From the NCBI RefSeq assembly GCF_030546695.1, contig NZ_JAUOTP010000001.1, forward strand, positions 372,001-436,000: 64,000 nucleotides of DNA, read 5' to 3'. Position numbers and translations under genes: made by a program. Numbering within the stretch: the stretch's first letter is position 1; each line of letters starts with the position of its first letter. Source of the DNA: Sphingomonas natans. Its GTDB lineage: Bacteria > Pseudomonadota > Alphaproteobacteria > Sphingomonadales > Sphingomonadaceae. The notes under the pieces are model-generated. The model was not told where the DNA came from, searched no databases, and saw only the letters and a program-made list of their open reading frames with translations. Shown piece by piece: positions 47,950 to 56,874 of the stretch.

Positions 47950-48555
47950 TCAGGCGAAGCGGACGCTGGTCCGCTGGCGACGGCGCATCGCGCCGCCGAT
48001 CAGGCCGAAGCCGCCGATGAACATCGCCCAGCTGGCCGGCTCCGGCACGGCGGCGGGCGCCGCCTGGCCGACATGCAGCGAGACAGTGTCGCCATTGCCG
48101 GCAGTGAGCGTGTAATCGCCAAGGTTGAGGCCCAGCCTGGCGAGCGTCTGGTTGTTGAAGGTCGCGTCCGAACTGATCGCCGATCCGCTGACATAGCCCA
48201 AAGGCACATAGACCAGTTCGGAGCCAAGAACGACCGAGAAGCCATCGCCCGTGCCGATATCGGCATATTGCGTGGTATAGTCGCCGAACGCGAACGTGCT
48301 GAATCCGCTGAAACCTGAATAGCCCTGCTGCTGACGAGCGGCGGCGCCCGTGATTATGTAGCCGGCACCGCGGATGACTGCACCGATCCCGGTGCCGCCC
48401 TCGCGACCCTTGGTCAGACCCGTAAGATCCAGCGTTCCCAGCGCCTGCGCATAGACGCTCGTGCCCGCCTGGCTGACGTAGATGTTGACTGCAGCGTCGC
48501 TGGCAGACGCGGCAAATACAGTTGCGCCAAGCGCAGCAAGCAGAGCAATTTTCAT
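47950..48555 (-). CDS. PEP-CTERM sorting-signal exported protein (second)
   Basis: 201-residue exported protein. Signal peptide MKIALLAALGATVFAASASDA, a body rich in Gly, Ser, Thr and Tyr with no recognised enzyme motif, then the sorting signal AAVPEPASWAMFIGGFGLIGGAMRRR. The tail is nearly identical to that of the 12.7-kb protein, so both would be processed by the same exosortase. Start ATG 48555. Function unknown; likely surface or exopolysaccharide associated. Confidence 0.88.
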   Translation of the reverse strand: MKIALLAALGATVFAASASDAAVNIYVSQAGTSVYAQALGTLDLTGLTKGREGGTGIGAVIRGAGYIITGAAARQQQGYSGFSGFSTFAFGDYTTQYADIGTGDGFSVVLGSELVYVPLGYVSGSAISSDATFNNQTLARLGLNLGDYTLTAGNGDTVSLHVGQAAPAAVPEPASWAMFIGGFGLIGGAMRRRQRTSVRFA

Positions 48556-48883
48556 GATATCCCCCCACGATCGACAACGGCCCTCCGCCGTCGAGTCGTC
48601 ATAGTGGTTAACAGAGCGTTGCCGAAATTAATTGACCTTTTTTCGGACCTAATTTGCGTTAATTGTTATCTGTGCTTCTATTTTGGCGGCATGCTTCGGC
48701 CGCTTCGAATCTATCCAAATTGTGTTCGATCGAGTCGTCATGCGCGCTACCGACGGCAACTGATCGCGCCAGCCATCAAATCCCCGCGATCCGGCACAAC
48801 GCGCGCAACAATATTACGCGTCAGCGTAATAAATAGAATACGTCGCCTGAGGCAATTGCGCCTTTATCGACCGCGTGGCCCGA
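48556..48883. other. AT-rich intergenic region with palindrome
   Basis: About 330 bp, clearly more AT-rich than the surroundings between 48600 and 48720 and again near 48810. It holds the promoter side of the minus-strand PEP-CTERM gene and the 3' side of the serine hydrolase. A perfect 8-nt palindrome lies at 48812-48831. No convincing gene is present, although a plus-strand frame crosses it. Confidence 0.55.
48812..48831. promoter_or_regulatory. Perfect palindrome, possible operator
   Basis: TATTACGC at 48812-48819 and GCGTAATA at 48824-48831 are exact inverted repeats with a 4-nt spacer (GTCA). It lies about 260 nt upstream of the PEP-CTERM start and about 50 nt past the serine hydrolase stop. 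Confidence 0.45.
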
Positions 48884-50158
48884 TCATGGCCGCTCGATCT
48901 CCATCCAGTCATGCGGTGGCCGGCGATAATATTGGTCGAGGATCTCCAACGCCATGCCCGTCGGCTTCACCGATTGCGAGTTCCACAATATCGCGACGCC
49001 GACCTTCTCGGCCGGATCGAACAGGATCATCGATCGATAGCCGCTCACCGCGCCGCGATGGCCGACGAGCTGGTGCCCGTCATAATCGGTCTGGCGGAAG
49101 CCCAGCCCATAGCTGTTGAGGCTTTGTGCGCGGTCATAAGGCGCGGAGCCATGCGGGGTCAGCACGCGCGGCACGTGCAGCGTGAACAGCAACTGCTGGT
49201 TGAGCACATTGGGCGCCCCGCCCATCTGCGCGCGCATCCAGATGCCGAGATCGATGATCGAGCTGTTCATGCCGCCCGCCGCGGGCACGCGGTAATACGC
49301 CTCCTCGACGGGCAGCGTGCGCCGGCCATTGTGCGGCTGCGCCCAGCTCTTGGCGGTAACGAGGCCCTCTCGGGTGGTGTTCGCGCTCGTCATGCCGAGC
49401 GGGCCGAAGATCAGCTCGTGCGCGGCCTGGTCGTAGCTCCTGCCCGTCGCCTTCTCGATCGCCTCGTGGATCACGTCGTAACCGACATTCTGATAGGCGA
49501 AGCAGGTGCCCGGCGGGCACATCGGGAAGAGCGTGCCGAACGAACCTCGTATCTCGCGCGGATCGACATTGTCCTCGAGCCGGTCGTCATAGGCATTCTT
49601 GACGATGCCGAGCCGGTGCGAGATCGCATCCGCCAGCGTCGCGACCTGCTCGTTGCCCTTCGGCAGCCGCATCGAAGGCGCCCATTTCGCGACCGGGTCG
49701 TTCAGCGAGAGCCTGTGGCGCTGGTCGAGCAGGGCCGCCATCGTCGCCGCGACGCCCTTCGAAACCGAGGCCCAGCGGAACAGCGTCGTCGGCAGCACCT
49801 TGTCGCCGCTGTCGGCCTTCGTCTCGCCATAGCCCTTCACGAAGGCGAGCTGGCCGTCCTCGATCACGGCGATGCCCATCCCGATCATGTCGCGCCGGTG
49901 CATCAGCGCCTCGGCGCGCGCATTGACCCGATCGAAATCGATCCGCCCGCGCTTGGGATCGAGCGGCCCCGCCCCCAGCCGCCGCTCGGCCTTGGCGGCG
50001 GTGCGCTCGCCCTGCTTGGCGGGCGTGAAATTATGCCGCGCGATCACGACGATCTCGGCGAGCATGACGAGAAGCAGCAGCCCGATCAGGCTGCGCAGGA
50101 CGAGCGGCTCGCGCCAGAAGGCGCGACGGAGAGGTTTCGGCTTGGGTGGTAGCGGCAC
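48884..50158 (-). CDS. Membrane-anchored serine hydrolase, beta-lactamase class C / PBP family
   Basis: 424-residue protein. An N-terminal membrane helix (LVLRSLIGLLLLVMLAEIVVIA, residues 20-41) anchors a periplasmic beta-lactamase-fold domain. The nucleophile motif is Ser131-Val-Ser-Lys134 (RWASVSKGVA), the Tyr-x-Asn motif is in CFAYQNVGYD, and the third motif is probably the HRGAVSGY region. This group contains esterases, DD-peptidases and AmpC-like enzymes; the substrate is not predictable. No co-transcribed partner is seen. Confidence 0.88.
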   Translation of the reverse strand: MPLPPKPKPLRRAFWREPLVLRSLIGLLLLVMLAEIVVIARHNFTPAKQGERTAAKAERRLGAGPLDPKRGRIDFDRVNARAEALMHRRDMIGMGIAVIEDGQLAFVKGYGETKADSGDKVLPTTLFRWASVSKGVAATMAALLDQRHRLSLNDPVAKWAPSMRLPKGNEQVATLADAISHRLGIVKNAYDDRLEDNVDPREIRGSFGTLFPMCPPGTCFAYQNVGYDVIHEAIEKATGRSYDQAAHELIFGPLGMTSANTTREGLVTAKSWAQPHNGRRTLPVEEAYYRVPAAGGMNSSIIDLGIWMRAQMGGAPNVLNQQLLFTLHVPRVLTPHGSAPYDRAQSLNSYGLGFRQTDYDGHQLVGHRGAVSGYRSMILFDPAEKVGVAILWNSQSVKPTGMALEILDQYYRRPPHDWMEIERP

Positions 50159-50265
50159 GGCTTCTTGTCTTGTTGGGGCCGCCGGATGTCGCGGAGCGCG
50201 CGCCGCCCGTCAACGATACGCGCAACGCTTCGCCGCTTAGGGGGTGCGACGAAGCGTTGGCTGGA

Positions 50266-52635
50266 TCAGACCTTGACGCGGAAGGTCACGCCATAGGTGC
50301 GCGGATCGCTCGGCGTGCCGAGGATCAGCCCCGAATTGCCCGCCTGAATCGTGAGGTTCTGGATGTAGTGCGAAGCGAGCAAATTGCGCGCGAACAGGTC
50401 GACCTCCCAGCCCTTGTTCGAGCGGAAGCCGAGGCTCCCATTGGTGACGTTGTAGCCGCGGATGAACGTGTAGCGCGACAGCGACGGGTCGCCATAATAG
50501 CCGCTGCGGAACGCGGTGTCGGTGTGCACCACGATCGCGCCGCCGCGCACCTCCGGCGCCCAGTCGCCGCCGATCGTCGCCGCCCAGGTCGGCAGGCCCG
50601 AGAGGCGCCGCCCCGTCAGATTGCACGCCGTCGTCGCCGCGGTCTGGAACTCGAGCGGGCAAGGGCCTGCCGGATAATCGGCATAACGACCATGCGCATA
50701 TTCGAGCGCGCCGCGTAGCGAGAGCGTGCGCGTCACCAGTGCGGTCGCGTCCAGCTCGACGCCCTTCACCACCACCTTCGGGATGTTCGACAGATAGCCG
50801 CGCAGCGCGACCGTCTGGCTGCTGTCGACGATCGTCGCCTGGAAATCGTCGACGCGCGTGTAGAAGACGTCCGCGTTGAAGATCAGCCGCCGATCGAACA
50901 GCCGCGTCTTGATCCCCGCCTCATAGGTCGTGTTCTTCTCCGGACGGACGACCGCGGTGGCGAGCGCGGGCTGATTGGTCGAGGTCAGCGCGAGCCCCGA
51001 CATGTTGATCCCGCCCGACTTGAAGCCGCGCGCGAAGCTCGCATAGCCCATGATGCCGTCGGTCAGCTGATAGGCGATATTGGCGCGGCCCGAGAGACTG
51101 CCGTCATTGTCCTTCGCCGCATAGGTCTGCGGCCGCAGGATCGAGAGCTTGGCGTTGACGAGCGTCGTGTTCGTCGTCGCCAGCCCGCCGAACACGAACG
51201 TGTCGTAGGTCCCGCTCTTGCGCTCATAGGTGTAACGCAGCCCGCCCGTCAGCGTCAGCCGGTCGACCGGCTTCCAGTTGACCTCGCCGAACGCGGCATA
51301 GCTTTTCGAGCGGAAATCCGTGTGGCCGTCCGTGCCATAGCCATCGAGCAGGTTCTGCGGATACTGGCTCGCCGGCCCGAGCAGCCAATAGGTGGCGGTA
51401 GGCCCGTAGATGCTGATCGGCTCGCCCTTCAGATCCTGCCAGAAATAATAGAGCCCGGCGACATAACCGATCTTGTGCTCGCCGTTCGAGGCGACGCGCA
51501 ATTCCTGGCTGAATTGGTGCTGGAGCGAAGGGATGTGCTGGGTCAGCTGGATCGGAATGCCGGTATAGTCGCGATCGTTCGCGGCATCCCAGTCCCAGAA
51601 GCGCCAGCCGGTGACCGAGGTGATCGTCGCCGCACCCACGTCCCAGTCGGCGATGCCGGTGAAGCCGCCCTCGCTGGTCGAGACGTCGAGCTGGGCATCG
51701 ATGTCGGTCACGCGGTCATAGGGATTGGTGCTAGGCGCCGTGTAGCCGAGCCCGGCGGCGAGCGCCGGATATTGGCGGGCGGCGGCGCGCTGGCTCTGCC
51801 CGACGCGCAGATAGACCTGCGTGCAGCAGTTGCTGGAGAAGCCAGTATAATCGCCGATGACGCGCAGCTTGAAGCTCTCGGTCGGGGTGAACAGCAATTG
51901 CGCGCGCACCGCCTGGTTGCCGATGCCGTTATGATCGCCGCCCTTTACGTCGCTGATCACGCCGTCGCGGCGCGTGGAGACGCCGGACAGGCGGATCGCA
52001 AGCTTGTCGTCGACGAGCGGTGCGGACGCCGAGGCGCGAGCCTGGACGAAGCGATAATTGCCGAGCGAGATTTCGGCCGATCCCTCGGGCGTGAAGGTCG
52101 GCGCCTTGGACGAGATATTGATCGCGCCGGCGGTCGTGTTCTTGCCGAACAAAGTCCCCTGCGGCCCGCGCAGCACTTCGATCTGCTCGATGTCCGAAAA
52201 GTCGAACGCGGCGGTCGCCGGGCGCGCGTGATAGACCTGATCGACATAGAAGCCGACGCCGGGCTCGAGCCCGTCATTCGCCTGGCTGACCGCGACGACG
52301 CTGGAGCCGAGACCGCGGATCGTGAAGGCGGTGTTGCGCGGATTGGCCGAGCTATAGTTGAGGCTTGGCACGAGCGTGCTGAGCCCCTGCGTGTTCACCG
52401 TATAGCTGCGCAAAAGCAGGTCCGCGGCCACGACCGAAAGCGCACCGGGCACCTTCTGGGCATCCTCCTCGCGGCGCCGCGCGGTGACGATCACGTCGGG
52501 AAGGCCCTGCCCGCCGTCCGAAGACGTTTCCGGCGGGCGCGAAGCGGCAGCGGAATCAGGCGTTTGCGCGATGGCCTCGCCGCCAAAGAGCGATGCAAGG
52601 ACGAGCGCCGTCAGCGCGGTCGAAGTCGAAGTCAT
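50266..52635 (-). CDS. TonB-dependent outer-membrane receptor
   Basis: 789-residue receptor: signal peptide (TALTALVLASLFGGEAIAQ), TonB box-like VIVTARRREEDAQKVP, plug domain (PSLNYSSANPRNTAFTIRGLG, IEQIEVLRGPQGTLFGKNTTAG) and a C-terminal beta barrel ending in aromatic-poor TFRVKV. It resembles the broad sphingomonad TonB receptors for small solutes. It is downstream of the ModE-like HTH gene on the same strand, with a perfect AT-rich palindrome in the 79-nt gap, suggesting direct regulation. A metal oxyanion ligand is an inference, not read from the barrel. No transporter gene is adjacent. Confidence 0.94.
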   Translation of the reverse strand: MTSTSTALTALVLASLFGGEAIAQTPDSAAASRPPETSSDGGQGLPDVIVTARRREEDAQKVPGALSVVAADLLLRSYTVNTQGLSTLVPSLNYSSANPRNTAFTIRGLGSSVVAVSQANDGLEPGVGFYVDQVYHARPATAAFDFSDIEQIEVLRGPQGTLFGKNTTAGAINISSKAPTFTPEGSAEISLGNYRFVQARASASAPLVDDKLAIRLSGVSTRRDGVISDVKGGDHNGIGNQAVRAQLLFTPTESFKLRVIGDYTGFSSNCCTQVYLRVGQSQRAAARQYPALAAGLGYTAPSTNPYDRVTDIDAQLDVSTSEGGFTGIADWDVGAATITSVTGWRFWDWDAANDRDYTGIPIQLTQHIPSLQHQFSQELRVASNGEHKIGYVAGLYYFWQDLKGEPISIYGPTATYWLLGPASQYPQNLLDGYGTDGHTDFRSKSYAAFGEVNWKPVDRLTLTGGLRYTYERKSGTYDTFVFGGLATTNTTLVNAKLSILRPQTYAAKDNDGSLSGRANIAYQLTDGIMGYASFARGFKSGGINMSGLALTSTNQPALATAVVRPEKNTTYEAGIKTRLFDRRLIFNADVFYTRVDDFQATIVDSSQTVALRGYLSNIPKVVVKGVELDATALVTRTLSLRGALEYAHGRYADYPAGPCPLEFQTAATTACNLTGRRLSGLPTWAATIGGDWAPEVRGGAIVVHTDTAFRSGYYGDPSLSRYTFIRGYNVTNGSLGFRSNKGWEVDLFARNLLASHYIQNLTIQAGNSGLILGTPSDPRTYGVTFRVKV

Positions 52636-52662
52636 GGGTCCCCTTTATGGCATTGCGCCGAT

Positions 52663-52688
52663 TCTCTATATTCGAACATATATAGAGA
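52663..52688. promoter_or_regulatory. AT-rich palindrome, ModE-like operator candidate
   Basis: TCTCTATAT (52663-52671) and its exact reverse complement ATATAGAGA (52680-52688) with an 8-nt spacer. It lies 28 nt upstream of the TonB receptor start and downstream of the ModE-type gene. ModE sites are built on inverted TATATA-rich halves (roughly CGnTATATA-N6-TATATAnCG), which this resembles without the flanking CG. Confidence 0.6.
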
Positions 52689-52714
52689 GGCGCCGAGCCT
52701 TGGGAAGCCGGCCT

Positions 52715-53116
52715 TTATCGCGTGGGGTCGGTCGGCACCGGGTCGGCGGCCGGCGCGATGGGCTCGTCGCGGAGCATCGCGGCAAGCTCGCGATGGGACG
52801 AATGGTCGGCGAGCTGTGCCGACGCCGCCTCCAATTCACCATAGGCCGCGACGACGCGCCGCCCCGCCGGCGTGAGCCGCGCGCCGCGCTCGCGCCCACC
52901 GCCCGACAGCGTTTCCACGAGAGGCTCGACAAAGCAGCGGTTCATCTCGTCGACCAGCAGCCACGCCCGCCGATAGCTCATGTCCATCGCCCGGGCCGCT
53001 CCGGAAATCGAATGTTCGCGATCGATCGCGGCGAGCAGATCGGCCTTGCCCGGACCCATCGCGAAACGATCGCCGCACAGCAGACGCAGCTTGATCAGGA
53101 GGGGACCGACCTTCAT
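52715..53116 (-). CDS. ModE N-terminal-type winged-helix regulator
   Basis: 133-residue DNA-binding protein matching the N-terminal winged-helix domain of ModE: LLAAIDREHSISGAARAMDM, SYRRAWLLVDEMNRCF and GGRERGARLTPAGRRVV. The C-terminal molybdate-binding (Mop/TOBE) domains of full ModE are absent, so if it senses a ligand it does so otherwise. It is 79 nt upstream of the TonB receptor gene, same strand, and diverges from a membrane protein gene; both gaps contain perfect palindromes. It may regulate the receptor and itself. Confidence 0.88.
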   Translation of the reverse strand: MKVGPLLIKLRLLCGDRFAMGPGKADLLAAIDREHSISGAARAMDMSYRRAWLLVDEMNRCFVEPLVETLSGGGRERGARLTPAGRRVVAAYGELEAASAQLADHSSHRELAAMLRDEPIAPAADPVPTDPTR

Positions 53117-53148
53117 CCAGAACTGCCCGATAAGAGTGCGTTGCTTTG

Positions 53149-53172
53149 ATGTGGCAACATTTCATGCCACAT
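53149..53172. promoter_or_regulatory. Perfect palindrome in the divergent regulator promoter
   Basis: ATGTGGCA (53149-53156) and TGCCACAT (53165-53172) are exact inverted repeats with an 8-nt spacer, in the 85-nt gap between the ModE-type gene and the divergent membrane protein. Position fits an operator for either or both genes, but the half-sites differ from the AT-rich palindrome at 52663. Confidence 0.5.
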
Positions 53173-53201
53173 ATGCGCGGTTCGAGACGGGGGGATCAAG
53201 C

Positions 53202-53972
53202 ATGGCATCCTTGGCGGGCAGGCCGCGGCGTACGGTGAACGACGAACGCTTCTTCGTCATCAGCGCGATCATCATGGCCGCGTTGCTCGCCGCCGGTTTC
53301 TCGGTTCATTTGGCCTTCGGTCGATCCTCGTTCAATGCGCCACTTCGGGTTCACCTCCACGCCGTGATCTTCTTCGGCTGGACGATGCTGTATCTCCTCC
53401 AGAACGTCCTCGTCGGGACCGGTTACCGTCACATTCACCGGCGGCTCGGCTGGCTGGCGGTTGCGTGGGTGCCCGCGATGATCGTGATGGGCGTCTGGGT
53501 GACGGTCGCTCTCGTGCGCGCAGGGCATGCGCCCTTCTTCTTCCAGCCCGCTTATTTCCTCGTGATGGATCCCGTGACGCTGGTGACCTTCGCAGGACTG
53601 GTCGCCGCTTCGATCACGATGCGCCGCAAGACGCAGTGGCACCGCCGCCTGATCTTCTGCGGAATGGCGATCCTGCTCGGTCCCGGCGTGGGACGGCTGC
53701 TGCCGCTGCCGCTCATGATCCCCCATGCGGGCTGGGCGGTCTTCGCGGTCGTCATCCTGTTTCCGCTGGTCGGAATGGTCCGCGATCTGCGCGCACGCGG
53801 AAAGATCCATCCCGCCTGGTGGTGGGGCGCCGGAACGATCGTGACGATGCAGATCGCTATCGACCTGATCACCTTCAGCCCGCTGGGCATGGCGATCTAC
53901 GGCTTGGCCACGCAGGGATCGCCGGGCGCGGCCATCGCGCCGCTGTCCTTCCCGCCCTTCCCGCGAGCATAG
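53202..53972 (+). CDS. Polytopic membrane protein of unknown function
   Basis: 256-residue protein with about seven predicted membrane helices (for example FFVISAIIMAALLAAGFSVHLAF and LAVAWVPAMIVMGVWVTVALV). Conserved-looking His-containing segments (VHLHAVIFFGW, YRHIHRRLGW, WHRRLIFCGMAILLGPG) could bind haem or metal. I do not recognise a named family. Start ATG 53202 (MASLAGRPRRTVNDERFF); the long upstream extension overlaps the regulator gene. It diverges from the ModE-type gene across a palindrome, so shared regulation is plausible. Confidence 0.85.
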   Translation: MASLAGRPRRTVNDERFFVISAIIMAALLAAGFSVHLAFGRSSFNAPLRVHLHAVIFFGWTMLYLLQNVLVGTGYRHIHRRLGWLAVAWVPAMIVMGVWVTVALVRAGHAPFFFQPAYFLVMDPVTLVTFAGLVAASITMRRKTQWHRRLIFCGMAILLGPGVGRLLPLPLMIPHAGWAVFAVVILFPLVGMVRDLRARGKIHPAWWWGAGTIVTMQIAIDLITFSPLGMAIYGLATQGSPGAAIAPLSFPPFPRA

Positions 53973-53973
53973 T

Positions 53974-54609
53974 CTATGAGAGGTAGTGCGCCGTTGTCTT
54001 GGCAGCGATCTCGTCGGCGGTGACGTCCGGTGCGAGCTCGATGAGCTTGAACGGGCTTTGATGATCGGGACGCTGGAACACGCACAGATCGGTCACGATC
54101 ATGTCGACGACGTTGGTGCCCGTCAGCGGCAGCGTGCAGGCCGGGATGAACTTGGCGCTGCCGTCCTTGGACGTGTGCTCCATCACGACGATGATCTTCT
54201 TGACCCCGGCGACGAGATCCATCGCCCCGCCCATCCCCTTCACCATCTTGCCCGGGATCATCCAGTTGGCGATGTCGCCATTCTCGGCAACCTCCATCGC
54301 GCCGAGCACGGTCAGATCGATATGCCCGCCGCGGATCATCGCGAAGCTGTCGGCGCTCGAAAAATAGCTGGAGGACGGCAGCTCGCTGATCGTCTGCTTG
54401 CCGGCGTTGATGAGGTCGGCATCCTCCTCGCCCTCATAAGGGAAGGGCCCGATGCCTAGCATGCCGTTCTCGCTCTGGAGCGTGACGGTCATGCCTTCGG
54501 GGATGTTGTTCGCGACGAGCGTCGGGATGCCGATGCCGAGATTGACGTAGAAGCCGTCCTGCAGTTCGCGCGCGGCGCGCGCCGCCATCTGGTTGCGATC
54601 CCACGCCAT
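53974..54609 (-). CDS. scoB: 3-oxoacid CoA-transferase subunit B
   Basis: 211-residue subunit B of succinyl-CoA:3-ketoacid (or acetoacetate) CoA-transferase. The catalytic Glu lies in [16 protein letters not shown], and [17 protein letters not shown] and [14 protein letters not shown] are family stretches. It starts at ATG 54609 (a GTG 3 nt earlier is in frame), overlapping the stop of the phosphatase gene by 1 nt (TGATG). Partner subunit A lies one gene upstream. Together they activate acetoacetate or similar acids. Substrate specificity is inferred. Confidence 0.94.
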   Translation of the reverse strand: MAWDRNQMAARAARELQDGFYVNLGIGIPTLVANNIPEGMTVTLQSENGMLGIGPFPYEGEEDADLINAGKQTISELPSSSYFSSADSFAMIRGGHIDLTVLGAMEVAENGDIANWMIPGKMVKGMGGAMDLVAGVKKIIVVMEHTSKDGSAKFIPACTLPLTGTNVVDMIVTDLCVFQRPDHQSPFKLIELAPDVTADEIAAKTTAHYLS

Positions 54610-55493
54610 CACTTCGTCTCCTTGGTTTGCGGGCCAGGCCAGCGATGATCGGGAAAGACCTGCTCCAGCGTTCCGACGACGCCGGGGCCGTAGACCGGGT
54701 TCGGTATCAGGAACCAGCCCTGCCCCCAGCGTGCGGCAACTCCGGGAAGCTCCGCGAGCTTGCGCCGCGTGTCCGGATCCATGCCTTTGGCATTAAAGAG
54801 ATCGCTGAAGTCGCCGAGCTGGTCCCCGATCATCGCCAGCACGCACCATTGGGCGGCGACCGTCGCGCGGCGCATATCCTTGCCGCTGCTCGTACCCGCC
54901 TCGCGCAGGAACATCGTCCGCCCAGCACTTGCGTCGCCAAGCCCGGCCGCGGCCAGCGCCTGCGTCGCCTGACCGGAAAAACGCGCCTGCCGATTGCTGA
55001 TGAAGATCGGGGTGACGCCCGCCGCGCGCAACGCCGCCAGCGCCTCAACCGCGCCCGGCACGGGATCGACGAACGATGCGCCGTCCTGCTCCCATGCATC
55101 CCAGCGCGGCACATCGAAGGCCGGATCGCCGCGCCGCGCCGAATCGTAATTGGCGCCCGTATTGAGGATCGCGGTCTCGTCCATGTCGAGCACGATCGCC
55201 GCCGGCTTCGCCCCGCACGCCGCCCATGCCGGCGATCGCAGCGCCGCGCCGTCCGCCAGCACCGCGCCTTCGACGGGCCCGCCCTTCGCACGCTCTGCGA
55301 CTGTCGCGAGCACGTAGCGGGTCAGCGCGCCGTAGGACTGGCGCGAGAGCGCCGCCGCCTCGCCCGACCCCTGCAACCACTGATAGGTCTTGGGCACGGC
55401 GGCCGGGGCGATGGCAGCCTGCGGGGCATGCGGGCCGACGGCGGCGCAGCCCGACAGAAGCAGCAGCGCCGCGGCGAGCGCCGGTGCGCGCAT
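54609..55493 (-). CDS. HAD acid-phosphatase lipoprotein, e(P4)-type, between scoA and scoB
   Basis: 294-residue lipoprotein: signal with lipobox LLSGC (Cys16), then a class C/HAD acid phosphatase core with the catalytic DxD motif [12 protein letters not shown] and motif [12 protein letters not shown]. The family (e.g. Haemophilus lipoprotein e(P4)) dephosphorylates nucleotides or small phosphomonoesters in the periplasm. Unusually it sits exactly between scoA and scoB and overlaps both by 1 nt (TGATG), so it is translated with a cytoplasmic CoA-transferase. ATG 55493 is used; GTG 55496 is in frame. Confidence 0.92.
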   Translation of the reverse strand: MRAPALAAALLLLSGCAAVGPHAPQAAIAPAAVPKTYQWLQGSGEAAALSRQSYGALTRYVLATVAERAKGGPVEGAVLADGAALRSPAWAACGAKPAAIVLDMDETAILNTGANYDSARRGDPAFDVPRWDAWEQDGASFVDPVPGAVEALAALRAAGVTPIFISNRQARFSGQATQALAAAGLGDASAGRTMFLREAGTSSGKDMRRATVAAQWCVLAMIGDQLGDFSDLFNAKGMDPDTRRKLAELPGVAARWGQGWFLIPNPVYGPGVVGTLEQVFPDHRWPGPQTKETK

Positions 55494-56203
55494 CACACCG
55501 CCTCGCGCGGCCGCGTCGTGCGGAACTCGATCTTCTTGTCGTACGGCGCGCCGAGCACGAGACGCTTCACGTAGATGCCGGGCACGTGGATAGCGTCCGG
55601 ATCCAGGCTGCCGACGGGCACGATCTCCTCGACCTCGGCGATCGTCATCTTCGACGCGGTGGCCATCGGCTGATTGAAGTTGCGCGCGGTCTTGCGGAAC
55701 ACGAGATTGCCGGTCTCGTCTGCCTTCCAGCCCTTGATAATCGACAGGTCGGCGACGATGCCGCGCTCGAGCACATAGGTCTCGCCGTCGAACTCCTTGG
55801 TTTCCTTGCCTTCGGCGACGATCGTGCCGACGCCCGTCTTGGTATAGAAGCCGGGGATGCCCGCGCCGCCCGCGCGGCAGCGCTCGGCGAGCGTCCCCTG
55901 CGGACAGAATTCCACCTCGAGCTCGCCGGCCAGATATTGCCGCTCGAACTCCTTGTTCTCGCCGACATAGGACGAGATCATCTTGGCGATCTGGCGGCTG
56001 CGAAGCAGCTTGCCGAGACCGACATTATCGATTCCGGCATTGTTGGAAACGACCGTGAGCCCCTTCACGCCCGACGCCTCGATCGCGTCGATGAGGCGTT
56101 CGGGCAGTCCCGACAGGCCGAAGCCGCCGGAGCAGATGATCATGCCGTCGCGGAGCAGGCCCGCCAGTGCTGCGGTCGCATCGGGATAGATCTTCTGTGC
56201 CAT
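55493..56203 (-). CDS. scoA: 3-oxoacid CoA-transferase subunit A
   Basis: 236-residue subunit A of the CoA-transferase. It begins [20 protein letters not shown], with the oxyanion-type loop [19 protein letters not shown] and [13 protein letters not shown], typical of ScoA/AtoD. It is the first gene of scoA-phosphatase-scoB. No thiolase or beta-hydroxybutyrate gene is in the window, so the metabolic context is unclear. Confidence 0.94.
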   Translation of the reverse strand: MAQKIYPDATAALAGLLRDGMIICSGGFGLSGLPERLIDAIEASGVKGLTVVSNNAGIDNVGLGKLLRSRQIAKMISSYVGENKEFERQYLAGELEVEFCPQGTLAERCRAGGAGIPGFYTKTGVGTIVAEGKETKEFDGETYVLERGIVADLSIIKGWKADETGNLVFRKTARNFNQPMATASKMTIAEVEEIVPVGSLDPDAIHVPGIYVKRLVLGAPYDKKIEFRTTRPREAV

Positions 56204-56357
56204 GCCGGTTCCCCTGCGCGCGTCCGGTCTCGGGCCTTAAGAGGGGGCGCGATGGGCGTCAACGCGCCTTCCGACGCGTGATATCGCACCCCCGCCCAGC
56301 CCTGCTATGAGCGCGCGGCCTGCCGGAGTCGGCAGGGTTTTGCGGGAGATGCTGGCA

Positions 56358-56861
56358 ATGACGCTTTCGATGTATCAGGCTTCGGTTCCGATGTTCGTGC
56401 GCCAGTTCAAGGCGCTCTCGGCCATCATCGAAAAGGGCGAGGCGCATGCCGCCGCCACGGGCCTGGATCCGAACGCCATCTTCGAGGCCCGCCTCGCGCC
56501 CGACATGCTGCCCTTCCCCAAGCAGATCCAGATCGCCAGCGACATGGCGAAGGGCGGCATCGCCCGCCTCGCCGGCCTCACCCCACCGAGTTGGGCGGAC
56601 GACGAAGCCGACCTGCCGGCACTGCGCGAGCGGCTCGCGAAGACGATCGCCTATATCGAGAGCATCCCGGCCGATCAGGTCGACGGCAGCGAGGAGCGCG
56701 AGATCATGCTCAAGGCCGGCCCGAACGAGCTTCAGTTCACGGGCCAGGATTATCTGCTCGGATTCGTCATCCCCAACGTCTTCTTCCATCTGACGACCGC
56801 GTACGGCCTGCTCCGCCAGAAGGGTGTCGCGATCGGCAAGCGCGATTTCCTCGGCGCATAG
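56358..56861 (+). CDS. DUF1993 family protein
   Basis: 167-residue protein of the DUF1993 family, which has a DinB-like four-helix fold. Recognisable: MTLSMYQASVPMFVRQFKAL at the N terminus, FEARLAPDMLPFPKQIQIA and FFHLTTAYGLLRQKGVAIGK near the end. I start at ATG 56358, 9 nt after GGGAG, rather than at ATG 56349, which abuts it. Function unknown. murI follows 13 nt later on the same strand. Confidence 0.85.
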   Translation: MTLSMYQASVPMFVRQFKALSAIIEKGEAHAAATGLDPNAIFEARLAPDMLPFPKQIQIASDMAKGGIARLAGLTPPSWADDEADLPALRERLAKTIAYIESIPADQVDGSEEREIMLKAGPNELQFTGQDYLLGFVIPNVFFHLTTAYGLLRQKGVAIGKRDFLGA

Positions 56862-56874
56862 GAAGGCGCAGGGC

